Program-made: the position numbers and the translations under genes
Notes under the pieces: generated by a model
Database searches by the model: none
Told to the model about the DNA's origin: nothing
Seen by the model: the letters and a program-made list of their open reading frames with translations, nothing else
Source of the DNA: Dioscorea cayenensis subsp. rotundata
Lineage: Eukaryota; Streptophyta; Magnoliopsida; Dioscoreales; Dioscoreaceae
Length of the DNA stretch: 64,000 nt
Direction: 5' to 3'
Assembly: GCF_009730915.1 (NCBI RefSeq)
Contig: NC_052481.1
Span: 4,836,001-4,900,000 of the forward strand
In this document: positions 1 to 12,715 of the stretch, piece by piece
Layout of the letters: every line of letters begins with the position of its first letter
How positions within the stretch are numbered: the first letter of the stretch is position 1

Positions 1-850
1 ACAAATGCCTATGGTTAAACAATTCTTTTGGGGTTTTCACGAATACGTGACCCAAATTAATTTCTTCAAGCGATATCTAACACCTCTAAAAGGTTCTATA
101 AATCCAGGTCTTGTAGCATATCCTGCGTCGACGAGGAAATATTTTCCTGAATAACAAAATGATATAGGTTTATGTTATATTCTATAATAACAATTTATGT
201 TTTGTATATTAATCAGTAAATAAATAGCAACTTATACCTTGTGGCACTTTAAGACCATTGGGTCTTTCTAAAGCATCACGCATGACCATCGAGTCATGTG
301 CAGACCCTTCCCAACCATGTATATGTGTGCCATTAAGGGCCCCAATACAATCCTAAGAACATGAAAGTTTCTTGGGTCATTCTTAAAATATGATTGTTCT
401 ATATTTTTGGCAAACATGTAGATACAATTATGTACCTTAAAGTATAGAAAGAATCTTGAGTGTTGTGCAATGTAGGTTGATAAAGTACTTGATGGAGGTC
501 CGATAAACTCTTTTTGTAATTCTCCAATGGGATGTGGGACAAGATTAAAATATCTGCTAACAGTTTCGTCAGACCTAAGAAAATTGTGTCTGATGACTCT
601 ATTTTGTTGATTGTGACCAACAATACACTAGAACATCATCAATTGTTCTTCCACATTGACATTTATTGAATCTTTGAGCAATCCACGAGATCCTAGTAAT
701 GAACACAAGCCAAAGAAAGTGAATTTATTCATTCTAACCATGCTAATACATGTTGTGTCATCACCATTTAATAAGTGGTCAAGATAATTCTCTCTATCCA
801 AGCCTCTATGAGAATTGGGTGCATGTCATAATCTATGCTTATTTATATGT
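1..850 (-). pseudogene. PIF/Harbinger (HARBI1-like) transposase remnant
   Basis: Read on the minus strand, about 825 down to 400 gives an N-terminal stretch typical of plant PIF/Harbinger DDE transposases: an NGDDTTCISMVRM start, then FFGLCSLLGSRGLLKD, NVNVEEQLMMF, NRVIRHNFLRSDETVSRYFN. Farther down come [10 protein letters not shown] (350-320), [15 protein letters not shown] (about 290-255) and, past a probable intron, YFLVDAGYATRPGFIEPFRG (about 145-90). Decay is clear: a stop follows QLMMF, the first catalytic Asp (normally ALDGTHI) is Asn, and ALNGTHI runs straight into [10 protein letters not shown], so roughly 50-60 residues between the first two acidic positions are missing. The reading continues past the left edge of the window. 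The family call is firm; activity is excluded by these defects. Confidence 0.85.
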
Positions 851-2588
851 GTTACTATAATTCCCATAATTGTGGCTGCAATTGCTGTGACCTCTCGTAA
901 TTTCTGTGTGGTTTTTCTTTTATTCCTTTCCATGAAAAATCACCTAATTGACATAAAAAAAAAAATTCAACAATTGAAGTGGAAAGGAAAATAAATGTTC
1001 ATGAATCCCATTCATGACTCCCATTCCTTCAACTGTCATTACATTCCAATTACTAGTGATAATAATTAAAATCAGAAAACTAATTATAAGAAGAGTAGAA
1101 CTCATAAACTCTAATATATTTGATTCATACTAAGTCTCTGATTCATACTAAGTTATGATAGATAAGAGAATCTTATACATATATAATATTTTAATATGTA
1201 GGGTTTCTAAGTCATTAGTTTCACATATTTCTTGAAAGCATTCCTCTGAAGTCAGAGAGAAGATATGTAAACAGCCCTGGAAGATTTGCCAGCAACAGAT
1301 GCAAGTATTATTAACAACTACCATATTGAATCCTTAGTGCTGAAGGGTCTAAATGTCTATCACGGCCGTCCATAAAAAATGATCTGGCAGGGAAACATTC
1401 AGTTGTAAATGCAAACATTGTTCAGCTCCCACAATGATAAAATTCAATCATTAAGTGCTGAAATAATTATGTCCTAAGAAGGAAAACAAAACTTTCTACA
1501 CAAAAAATCATGTTTATATAAACACTTCACAATAATCTAACAACACAAACATTTTCAATAGTTTCTTGAGTTTAGATCAAGCAGATGACAAATTTAAAGT
1601 TCCACATTTCTAAACCACTAGATATTTAGTTGCAAGTAAGCTCAACAATGAACAAATATGAAGAAAGAGGTAAATGATCCCTAACACATAAAGACATGTA
1701 GTTTGCCTTTCAACTTAGCATTTAAAGCTTGTACTACATTTTAGATTGTCTCACCAAGTTCTTTTTGTGATGTCACTACTGGCAATTGTTTTCATTATTG
1801 TTTAAATGCATGAGTTGGTTGTCTTTTCTTCATTGTTAAATATCAAATATATTAATTAAGAACACATCTAACCTTGAGAAGTTTGAATATATTAGAAGTT
1901 TAATGCTTCAAATGGGGAAACTAGACTCTGGTTAATAAGGAATATTTTTGCAGATTCCTTTAAGGCAGCATTATCTTGGTGCTTATCATATTTACACATA
2001 GATAGGTTCAAACCATAAAGCTAGGCTTGGGCAACACTTCTTGGAAGATTATTTTAATCAAATTCAACATCAACGGATTAGTTTCTAATTGATTTTCTTA
2101 ATCTTTATGAACACATAAATAAAGAAAACAAACTTATCATAGATGGCGGAGAAAATTAGATAAATAGTCATTTGTATATTTTTAATGGAATTTTTTAAAT
2201 GCCCTGCTGTGTATTCACTGTTTCTATGGTTTTTTTACATGATCTGAAATTTAGTTTAGTATTTATTTATTTTATTATTATATTGTTTATTAAGAGATAA
2301 AGTAATCAAGACAATATCAAATCTCAAAATCATCATTAAATCACTAATCCATGTTAAGATGATTTTACTAACAAAAAAAATCCAAATTTTAAAAGAGAAA
2401 ACGGATAATGATCCATCAAAGCATCAACTAAAATTTGAATGCAAAACAGTGGACAAGAGATCATGATTAAATCCAATTACTAGTTGAAAGATAAAATATT
2501 TTCCAATTAAAAATAAACATTACGAGATTTTCTTATTTTATTTTTATTTTATTTTTAATGAAAAAAAAGAAGTAGAAGAAGGAGAAGA
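851..2588. other. AT-rich intergenic DNA, no gene recognised
   Basis: No coding stretch, RNA gene or clear transposon end was seen here. Short poly(A) and poly(T) runs are common. Confidence 0.5.
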
Positions 2589-2604
2589 CTGGTTCGCTGT
2601 GCTA

Positions 2605-2800
2605 GATTCTGAGAGAAGAACACCCGTTCGCTACCTCCGCCACTCGAGATGGTTGAGACCAATGAGGCTACGTTGGATCCTGTGAGAAGAACGCCTGTTC
2701 GCTGTTGCCGTCGTTAGAGATGGTTGAGACCAATGAGGCGGCGATGGATGTTGAGAGAAGAATGCTTGTTCGCTGTCGCCTACGTCCAAGATTTTGGAGC
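2605..2800. repeat. 71-bp tandem repeat, about 2.5 copies
   Basis: Units start at 2610, 2681 and 2752 with TGAGAGAAGAA and share GTTCGCT and GAGATGGTTGAGACCAATGA. Spacing is exactly 71 bp. Short reading frames on both strands across this block are by-products of the repeat. Confidence 0.85.
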
Positions 2801-4997
2801 TTCGAGAGTCGGTGAGTTTATCGCAATGTGGTACAGGATGGTGATGGATGGGAGAGGGATGAAGGATGAAATGAATCACGGGATGAGCGGCGTCCCGCCG
2901 ATTTGGTGGGACGCCACTCATCCAATTTTTACGGATGAGGGCCATCCCCATCCAGGCCCATCTGGGAAACCAAACAACCAGATGGGCCTATAGCCCTGGA
3001 TATTCCATCCCCATCTCAAGATATCCAGCTTGCCAAACACTACCTTAGATTAGTGGAGCTGAATTTGAGGAGTTGGCTTCTTCTGATTGGCTGGAGTTGG
3101 CTTTCTCTGATTGGTCAAAGTTTTGTAGTGGAGAACTACCATTGGTGTTGGGGATTCCTTTGGTTTGCGAGTTGTTAGGAGGTGTTTTGTTTGGTTATTT
3201 TTGGTGTCTTGTTGCTGGGGTGGCAATTATGTTGTTTTTTGTTTTTTTCTTTCTTTTTTTCTATGCCTTTTATTTTTTAACATAATGTTCTAGCTTAATA
3301 AAGTTATTGCTTTCGGCCAAAAACTCAACCTTTCAATCAAATAGGAATATTTACCTAAAGTACACAATAACTACAATTAACATCAAGGTTTATATCTCAT
3401 TTAGATCATACTTAAAAAAAATCTAATTCCAAAATGCACTACTAACTCTGAAACTAAGGTAAGAATTGAATTAGAACAACATCTAATCATCGCAAAGCCT
3501 AAATATTGAGAAATTCTATAAATTGTGTAGCTTTAAAGAATTGCTAGTTTTTAAAAAATTTTCATGATTAAGGTCTCATTAGAAAAAGCTTGTCACAAGT
3601 GTTTCATCAGTACTTGACATGCCCTAATTGGACAATATCTTGGACTTGAAAAATAAATTCTAAAAGGACATTCATCGTACAATCCAAAATTTTTCTAAAC
3701 CTTAACATCAAACTTTAGATTTTTCACAACAATACAAACTAATTTTTCTACACAAATCACAAAATCACATGCCAAAGGATTCGAAGCTTAGTGGCGTTGG
3801 CTCTACTGCGAAAGACATATATTGCTGGAGCTCATGGGCAGAGTTTGAAATGTGCTAGCTATAGTGGTGGCAAGGATCCTTGGTTAAGGAAACTGGCTTG
3901 CAACCCAATCTCTGTATCGGTTGGCTGAGGTGCGAGCCATTATTGTCCCCCGTGATTTGTACTTATCGTTTTTGTTAAAAAAAAAATCATGTTAGTCACT
4001 ACACCCTTTATTCCCTCTTAAATTTTAGATCTTAAAATTTGGTAGACAAACTTAGAACGCATGTATCTACATGTCAAAAGAAAAGTAATTTAGAATAGAT
4101 ATTACTTTACAAAGGCTAGGTCCCTAATTATGGATCACATATTCACCGAATTTTGGATCTAATATGAAAGCAATACACACAAGATTTAAGGTTTAAAAAA
4201 CAATTGATGATTTAAATTCAATTGCATTTGTACAGCTAGGTTTTTTATAAAATAAAATACTCTAAAAAATAGTATGACAATATATATATTGATGAAAGAT
4301 ATTAGGCTTGACTAAGCCTATAACCAAGAGCATGTGCATATGAGAGAGCTCTTTTAGAGAGTTGAGCTCTACCAATAAAGAACACATTCAATTCACAATA
4401 TGCCTTTATATTTGGTGACCCAAGTACTGTGTTGGGTTATAATATAAAAAAAAATATATATATATATTTTATTTTTCTATAAAATTTTTCAAAAATATTT
4501 CTATAAGTGTTTGGTTTAGCATTGAAAAATATTAGGTTTTGCATTGAAAAAACCCAAAAATATATGTTGAAAATAAATGCGTTTGGGGTGTTTTCTCCTA
4601 AATTAAACATTTCATAAAAAACAAAGAAAAAGAAAAAAATTCAAACACCCAACAAAACAATATAATAAATTAATTTTTAATGATTGTTGCGGCGAGCTCA
4701 CTTCCCAGTTCCCACTCACCAAATGGAGCTTTGTGTTAGTGGATCACTACTTTTAACGTATCTCACATATCATTCAATCACATCCGTTCATTATCAGGGG
4801 TCCCACATGATCGGACGGTGTTTATCCACTCTTCGATATAACCAATAATTTGACCGTCGTATTACCCCGCCAACTCGTAGTAAAAGAACTCCCGCCATTC
4901 TCCCGATCCTTCTCTCCCCTCGAAAAAAGCCCTAATTTTTCCCCCTTTTTCTCCTCCTCAGCCCCTCCACGGAGGTTTTGGGAGCTTCAATCCAGCA
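2801..4997. other. Intergenic DNA with possible LINE-like tails, then promoter of the broken chromomethylase
   Basis: The 3270-3305 stretch (a T-rich run then AGCTTAATAAAGTT) and the 3940-3990 stretch (TACTTATCGTTTTTG then ten A) resemble 3' ends of plant LINEs, but I see no coding support, so this is tentative. The end at 3030-3048 (CTTGCCAAACACTACC) resembles a MITE terminus whose partner was not found. The 4690-4997 part lies just upstream of the chromomethylase start and is richer in C and T. Confidence 0.35.
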
Positions 4998-7990
4998 ATG
5001 GCGAGCTCGATTCCAACTCGAGGCTCGACGGAGAAGTCTGAGGCCCTGAAACCCTGCTCAAATGCGAGGAAAAATGGTGGAGATCGTGGCAACATCGGTC
5101 CTGAGCGTGCATTTGAAAATCCTGAACTCTGGGGGTTGAGGCGCTCTGCGAAGTCTGGGGTTCCGAGTTTCTTTCACGATTCCATGGGGGGCAATGCGGG
5201 CTGTAAGCAGTTCTCCGAGAAGCTTTTTTGGGGATTCAGTGGCCACAAATTCTAAGAGTGAGGTTGTTGATAATGGTGATCGGAGTGTTTCTGAACTCAA
5301 AAGTTCTCGTTTTTGTTCCGTTGTTGGCAATGAGGGTCCACAGATCTCATTACACACTGATAAGGCTTTGACGAGGTGCTGCTCACTGGAGGACTCAACC
5401 GATGGTGATCCTGGAAAGAAGAATGAGAAGCTTATTGCTCTGTCCTGTAATGAAGAAGAGTTTTTGATTGAGAATCGGGAGGGCCCAACTTCAAAAAGAT
5501 GAAGGTTTCTTCTCGTCCCGTAGTGAACACTGTTCCTTTTGATGCGAAGTACCTAAGAAAGGTCAATGGGACTACCTTTTTTGTTGGCAACCCTGTTCTA
5601 GAGGAAGAAGCTAGGCAGAGGTGGCCACACCACTATATGAAGGTATGTTGACCTAGAATTGTGAATTAGTTGGTAAAGATCATGCCTTTCATGTTATTGT
5701 TTTGTTGGAATTATTTTCTATTCTTTTCTTTTCGTTATCAAAAAGTTTGTATTGGTTCAAATCAGGTTACTTGCAGGTATTCTTGATAATTGATTCCAGT
5801 TAATGTATGCTTTCAATTCTTTTCAATTGTGCAGCTTTTTGTTTTTCTTATTAGCAAGGTTTTACTAATCAATCTTGCATTTTCTAAATAATGTATCTCT
5901 TACTTTCCAAGGGCAAGAAAAGCCAAAAAGGGTGTAATCCTGCGAGTAAGTAATATCTATCAATCTTTCTCTCTTCCCTTTCAGCTTTCAAATTATGCAT
6001 TTCCTTGTTTGTAGTGACTGTGATGAAGGCGAGGGTCATCTTAGATGTAAAATGCCATTACTTGCAAGCTAATGTTAGTGGATGCCTTTTTGATATTGGG
6101 GATTGCGCTTATGTGAAGGTGAGCAATCTCTGGTCATCTTTAATGTAAAAGCATCAGTTGCAAACTAAATTTAGTGAATATTTTTCCAAGATCGGAGGTT
6201 GTGCTTCTTTTATAGTGAGCTTTCCATGGTCATGATCTCAGTTCATTAAATATCATCTTCAATTGTGTATACCATATATTGAAGGTCTTTCAATTTGAAG
6301 AGCAAAAACTATCTTTTGTTGGCTAGATTAGAAAGAAGGTAGGGTATTTTTATCTCTACTCCGCAGAATGTTTAACATTTCTAAAGAATTAAATAAATGA
6401 GCATTATTAAATTGGATTTGTTTTTGACAGATTATTTGCTTTTTTATATTGTCTTGGAACACCATGTGTCTTTTTACTTAAATAATCATGTTTTTCAAAT
6501 GCCTTCTCCTATAGGGTTTTGGGATATGAGTACAGTTTTTCTTCTACTTGTTAGACTTGGAATTCTCAACCCGCATTTGTTTTATTAATTTGAATTTGTG
6601 AAGTAGATAGTAATTTGTATTCATGGTATAGTGACATTGATGTGATATCTGCACCTTTGTAGGGTGAGAAAGCGAAAACCGAATTTTTATTGGCGAGAAT
6701 AATGTGAATTTTTGAAACAACAAAGGGAACACTACACCACATTGCACGGTGGTTCTATAAAAGCTGAAGATACTGTGAGCACATAACTACTCTTATTCTT
6801 TGGTATTGAAATTCTATTATGAGAATTGATTGTCAAGCATCTGATTGATATGATATGTTTAGTGCTGAGCTATGCTGATGACCTTTCTCGGATCTTTTTA
6901 TTTTTATTTGTATTGCTCACTTTTTCTCGAGTCATTGATTGCTTCTATCCCTGGTTGAGGTGAGGAACCACTTCCATGCACATGAACATAAGTATAGTTA
7001 TTTAGTTATTTAATCTTCCCGATTCACGATAGCGAAGCCTTGCACCAGGCTTTCCATTCATATCAATATAGCCTCTTTCCAGTATGTCCTCCGCTCTTCT
7101 TCCATCCCTGACTTTAGGAAGCTCTCAACATTAACCTGGGAAATATTTCCAAAGTCTTTGTATTTGGAAAAGTCTTTTGTCTTTGTTATGTTGGTAATGG
7201 TTCTTATTGTTGTTAGCTGGTACTCGTCTGAGAATGATGGTGCTAGCTTTCTAAAGAGCATTGAAGTACGTCGGTTGATAAGAGTCTCACATTAGTAATA
7301 TGTCATTATGTGTGTCTCGATGATATAATTTGTTGTTTCGACTCTTGCTGAGCAATTCAACTTCTCATTGATTACTCATTGTGTCTCTGCTCTCCTGCAG
7401 TAAAGAATAACACTTAAAAATCTCATTTACCACTGAAGGTTGTGCCAGTCCATATCACATTTGATGCCTTCATTTTTCTTACTTACGTATTTTGAACCAA
7501 CACAATTATTTTCTGAAATTAGCTCTTTATTCTTTGGTAGAGTTCACATGACATTTTTGTGTGACCTGTCGCTACTGTTATCATGAAGATCTCTGCTAGT
7601 TTTAATGATGTGTTTTATCTTTATCATGAAGACTTCATTATTGATTAATTCCCCAATTTCTGTGCAGATATCTGATCTTTGATAAGTGATTTAAATTTTC
7701 TCTTTTGCGCTCAGATTACAGTGAGAGGTTTACCAACCATGTCTACGGCATCTGATATTGTCTCGCTCTCTCTGCACAAAGCTGGGATGCTCTTCCATAG
7801 GTTATGAAAGAGCAGGCAAAATTTCATGACAAAATGCGGTTGTTCTACTCTGATATAAGGAATGATAATTTGTTAGACTGCATCTTTGTTTCAAAGTCGG
7901 GGTTTCACCAATCATTCCCAGAATATGTATATCTGAAATTTAGCTATTATGATTGATGAAATATTATGTAGGAGTATATTCTTAAGGATC
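4998..7990 (+). pseudogene. Chromomethylase (CMT3-type DNA methyltransferase), 5' half, broken
   Basis: Chromomethylases maintain CHG methylation in plants and carry BAH, chromo and methyltransferase domains. Seen here in order: VGNPVLEEEARQRWPHHYM (5580-5642), a GGCAAGAAAAGC exon (5912-5945), the BAH start VKCHYLQANVSGCLFDIGDCAYVK (6015-6118, in two pieces VKCHYLQANVSG and CLFDIGDCAYVK), IFETTKGTLHHIARWFYK (6663-6774) and KEQAKFHDKMRLFYSDIRND then NLLDCI (from 7801). YYD and MKYYV near 7946-7970 match the next conserved block. Exon borders keep GT/AG and phase. It is broken: exon 1 changes frame twice (about 5195-5255 and 5467-5500), the 6663 exon has a TGA before IFETT and a one-base shift before EDTV, and YYD/MKYYV are out of frame. 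No chromodomain or catalytic motif is seen before the assembly gap. Sequencing errors could explain part of this. Confidence 0.8.
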
Positions 7991-9020
7991 TGCGTGTCAC
8001 ATTTTCTGCATGTTGGCGGGATATGATTTCTCATTGCATATGTTGGTAGATACCACCTCTGATTAGTACTGTATATAGCAAGCTTGTATGTTTGGTTGCA
8101 GCTGTTAGCTAATGATTACATTGCGAGTAGAATGTGAAGTCTAGAGCTCTTCCATCATGCTTGTATTATTATATGATATGGTATTCGTGGATTATTCTAC
8201 TTTCTCTTCTTTGGAAACTAGTAAGTTATCTTGCTTAATTAAATCCATGAATGAATTTAGTAAATGTGGTAATTTTGTGATTTTAAAAGAATATGGAGAA
8301 TTGACTCTTAATTATTGTGTCACATGCTAAAACTAATCATTTGATTCTTGTATTTACTTTCATTCAAACCAAATGAACATCTCCTGAGTTCTTGGTTCAA
8401 CTTCAACACTGTTTCCTTATTGATGCAGGATAGACTAATCAGTTCACACCTAAAGAATCTAATTTTTGTTCAAGGATTTGAATCCTTACCATTATGAATT
8501 AAAAGTAATAATAACACATAATTTTAGTTGGCTTTGATATTTATTGAAAATCAGTGATGCAAATAAAAGAGCTTAAAACATTAAGGGTCTGGTTATACAG
8601 CCGAGCCAAATTAGTTATAAGTTCTGGTTCCCAATGTGTAACAAATGGTGTTAATTAAACAAGACGAAAATGCGGGTCTGAACTTTCAGCAGAACATTTT
8701 CTTGGTAGAAACTATATGAAGACTTGACCCTAAAAAGCACAAAAATCAAATTAAGGATCAGGCATAGTCTAGTTTATGACTGGAAAAATCTTGACCAAGA
8801 CCTATAAATCTAAATTGGTTGACTGTGACCTGATCATTATAATGAGAATAGCTATCATCGGACTATGTTTACTCTGGAGAATAGCTATCACATAGCCACA
8901 TCAATGCCCACAATGGATGTGGACAAATAGGTATCAACTTTCCTAAGAATAAAATGAGGCTGTGATTTGTTGACCTGTAGCAGTCCTTTGGGAGGATTTG
9001 TTTTGTTAAGCAATACCCTT
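7991..9020. other. No gene recognised (decayed downstream part of the chromomethylase locus?)
   Basis: The expected chromomethylase catalytic exons would lie here or in the gap, but none of their motifs could be read. The DNA is AT-rich with stops in every frame. Confidence 0.45.
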
Positions 9021-10020
9021 NNNNNNNNNNNNNNNNNNNNNNNNNNNNNNNNNNNNNNNNNNNNNNNNNNNNNNNNNNNNNNNNNNNNNNNNNNNNNNNN
9101 NNNNNNNNNNNNNNNNNNNNNNNNNNNNNNNNNNNNNNNNNNNNNNNNNNNNNNNNNNNNNNNNNNNNNNNNNNNNNNNNNNNNNNNNNNNNNNNNNNNN
9201 NNNNNNNNNNNNNNNNNNNNNNNNNNNNNNNNNNNNNNNNNNNNNNNNNNNNNNNNNNNNNNNNNNNNNNNNNNNNNNNNNNNNNNNNNNNNNNNNNNNN
9301 NNNNNNNNNNNNNNNNNNNNNNNNNNNNNNNNNNNNNNNNNNNNNNNNNNNNNNNNNNNNNNNNNNNNNNNNNNNNNNNNNNNNNNNNNNNNNNNNNNNN
9401 NNNNNNNNNNNNNNNNNNNNNNNNNNNNNNNNNNNNNNNNNNNNNNNNNNNNNNNNNNNNNNNNNNNNNNNNNNNNNNNNNNNNNNNNNNNNNNNNNNNN
9501 NNNNNNNNNNNNNNNNNNNNNNNNNNNNNNNNNNNNNNNNNNNNNNNNNNNNNNNNNNNNNNNNNNNNNNNNNNNNNNNNNNNNNNNNNNNNNNNNNNNN
9601 NNNNNNNNNNNNNNNNNNNNNNNNNNNNNNNNNNNNNNNNNNNNNNNNNNNNNNNNNNNNNNNNNNNNNNNNNNNNNNNNNNNNNNNNNNNNNNNNNNNN
9701 NNNNNNNNNNNNNNNNNNNNNNNNNNNNNNNNNNNNNNNNNNNNNNNNNNNNNNNNNNNNNNNNNNNNNNNNNNNNNNNNNNNNNNNNNNNNNNNNNNNN
9801 NNNNNNNNNNNNNNNNNNNNNNNNNNNNNNNNNNNNNNNNNNNNNNNNNNNNNNNNNNNNNNNNNNNNNNNNNNNNNNNNNNNNNNNNNNNNNNNNNNNN
9901 NNNNNNNNNNNNNNNNNNNNNNNNNNNNNNNNNNNNNNNNNNNNNNNNNNNNNNNNNNNNNNNNNNNNNNNNNNNNNNNNNNNNNNNNNNNNNNNNNNNN
10001 NNNNNNNNNNNNNNNNNNNN
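9021..10020. other. Assembly gap of 1000 N
   Basis: The run is exactly 1000 N, a conventional placeholder length, so its true size is unknown. Apparent reading frames across it are meaningless. Confidence 0.99.
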
Positions 10021-10617
10021 AGCCCAAAAATCAGTGAAAGCCAATTGCAATTTTTGACTATAGAATTAGGTTTTCAAAGGGAATTTTGGTTATGCGCATA
10101 GTTTAGCAAATTAATATTTAATTAGAGTTGAGTTAAAAAGAGTTATGCCTATTTCATGTAACACTATATGTGGACCCGTCCAACACTAAAAACATGCTTA
10201 GGATGCCGAGAACCTTGATTTTCCCTTAATCCCTTTCTTCTGGTCAGCTTGCTTTGGAAACTTAGTTGAATGAGGTATTCCCGGAGGAATTCCTGGGCTC
10301 CATCATATCCATGCCTTCTCATAACCAAGCCTTTTACCTCCATTGCTTCCTTCCTCTCCATTGTTTCATTCTTCTCCTTTTTCTTCTTCATTCTATTGTT
10401 TGTGAGGGTGGTTGCTAACTCTGGGAGGTTCTTGGAGCTTGGAAATTTAGCTAGTTTTCTCTTTTCACCTCCCTCTTTTCCGATCATCGAAGTAAGTCTC
10501 TAGCCATGCTTGGATAATTTTTCCAGTAGTGTTGCTTTTGTAACTAAAACCATTACTCTAATTCTCTATCCTAGCTTTTTCTTGTTAGCTTGGTGGGATA
10601 AGTTTTTGGTATAGCAT
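10021..10617. other. Short unassigned stretch
   Basis: A 77-codon reading frame (10270-10503, +) encodes a hydrophobic segment after a basic start and a 107-codon frame lies opposite it. The composition is a skewed CTT/TTC tract and I recognise no family, so neither is called as a gene. Confidence 0.35.
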
Positions 10618-12715
10618 GCATTAGAAACAAAAGTTTTTTTTTAAAAAAAAAATTCTAGATTTTGATAATAAGAGGAATATGCACAAGGCAAGTCCTATAT
10701 GCGATGCATAAAGAATTAAGTTCTATTTAACCTAGAATGGATTTTTGATTGACTCAACCTACTTGTAATTAAAGTTATATCAAACCCAACATTGAAAAAT
10801 CTTTAAAAAAATTCCTATTGTGCTACAGTAACGACTTGACTACAAATTTAGCCCATCCCTTACTACAATCCAGAATTCAAATACAGGGAATTGTTTTTCC
10901 GATCCTTGTCCCCGCTAGGATTTTTCAGGTTCAATGATTTCCCTTCCACAATTAATAACTTAAAAAATATTATTATTTAAAATAACTTTTTTTCTAATAC
11001 CTAGTCAGCAGCCCAGTCATTAGCCCATGTACAGACTGGGCATTAATGTGATACAATAACAAAAAAAAAAGATGGCCAAATAGGTAAAAACCTCAATTTA
11101 GATTCAATGATTTTAATATCATTTTCTAGGTAATTCAAGCCTAAATTCTCCAGTTAATGAGATTAAACCAATCTAGACTAAGTAATTAAATGGGAGAAAA
11201 GACAAAATGGCCTCATGATGATTACTCATTCATTTTAGTTCGACCCACAGATTTGGCAATTCAAATGCCAACTCAGGATTACTCTCCAACTTCTATAAAA
11301 CTAATAATAATAATAATGATAATAATAATAGTAATAGTAATAGTAATAGCGTTCATTGGAAATTAAAAAAAGAGCTTGTTAAAAAACTCTAGATTTTGAT
11401 AACAAGAGGAATATGCGCAATTCAAGTCCTATATGTGATGTATAAAGAATTGAGGTTCCATTTGGCATTTTTTGATTGACTCAACATACATATAATTAAG
11501 GTTTTAGCAAACCCAATAGTGAAAAATATTTAAAAAATTTCTACGGTGATAGAGTCGTTGCTTGACACTGAATTTCTAAGCCCATCATTGACAATAGTCC
11601 CGAACCCAAATACGAGGAATTGTTTTTCTCGTCCCTACTGGAATTTTACAGGTTCAAGGATTTTCCTTCCCAAATAATAAGTTAAAATATTATTATTATT
11701 TAAAATATTTTTTAAATATTTGGGCAGTGGTCCAGTTAGTAGCCCATGTGCTGCCTGGGCATTAATGTGATACAATAATAAAAAAAAAGATGGCCAAATA
11801 GGTAAAAAGCCCAATTTAGATTCAATGATTTTAATATCATTTTCTAGGTAATTCAAGCCTAAAATCTCTGGTTAATGAGATTAGACCAATCTAGCCAAGT
11901 AATTAAATGAGAGAAAAGACAAACTGGCTTCCGGATGATTGCTCATTCATTTTAGTTCGACCCACATATCAGGCAATTTAAATGGCAACTTAGGATTACT
12001 TTCCAACTTCCATACAACTAATAGTAATAATAATAGTATGCATTGGAAAAAAGAGCTTGTAAAAAAACTTTAGATTTTGATAACAAGAGAAATATGCGCA
12101 ATTCGAGTCCTATATGTGATGCATAAATAATTAGGGTTCTATTTGGCCTAGAATCTATATTTGATTGACTTAACCTACTTATAACTAGGGTTATAACAAA
12201 CCCAACATTTGAAAAATCTTTAAAAAAATTCCTACTGTGCTACAATAGCAGCTTGACCCAGAATTTCTAAGCCCATCCTTGATCACAGTCCCGAACATAA
12301 ATATGGGGAATTGTTTTTCTCGTCCCCATCCCCGCTGGGATTTTTCGGGTTCAAGGATTCCCTTTCCAGGATTAATAAGTTAAAATATTATTATTATTTA
12401 AAATAATTTTTTTAAATACCCAATCAGCAGCCCAGTTAGTAGCCCATGTGTTGACTGGGTACAATATTAAAAAAATGGCCAAATAGGTAAAAATCCAAAT
12501 TTAGATTCCATAATTTTAATATCATTTTCTAGGTAATTCAAGCCTAAATTCTCTGGTAAATGAGATTAGACCAATCTAGTCCAAGTAATTAAATGGGAGA
12601 AAAGACAAAATGGCTTCTTGATGATTGCTCATTCATTTTAGTTAGACCCACAAATCTGGCAATCCAATGCCAACTCAGGATTACTTTCCAACTTCCATAC
12701 AACTAATAATAATAA
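10618..12715. repeat. Three tandem copies of a ~0.7-kb repeat
   Basis: Copies begin near 10618, 11351 and 12040. Landmarks recur in order: TAGATTTTGATAA (10656, 11390, 12071), GGGAATTGTTTTTC or close variants, AGCCCATGTG or close variants, GGCCAAATAGGTAAAAA, TTTTAATATCATTTTCTAGG, AAATGGGAGAAAAGACAAA or variants, ending in an AAT-type microsatellite. Unit lengths are about 733, 689 and 676 bp. No coding capacity is seen. An inverted, shortened copy lies at 57851-57901 plus 59165-59280. Confidence 0.9.

Noticed and set aside
3030..3055. MITE terminus CTTGCCAAACACTACC
   Set aside because: No partner end or target duplication was found nearby, so no element is called.
8869..10050. Long reading frames (350-390 codons) on both strands
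   Set aside because: They consist almost entirely of undetermined residues from the 1000-N gap.
10164..10503. Opposed 107- and 77-codon frames
   Set aside because: Both arise from a CTT-rich tract; no splice or domain evidence.
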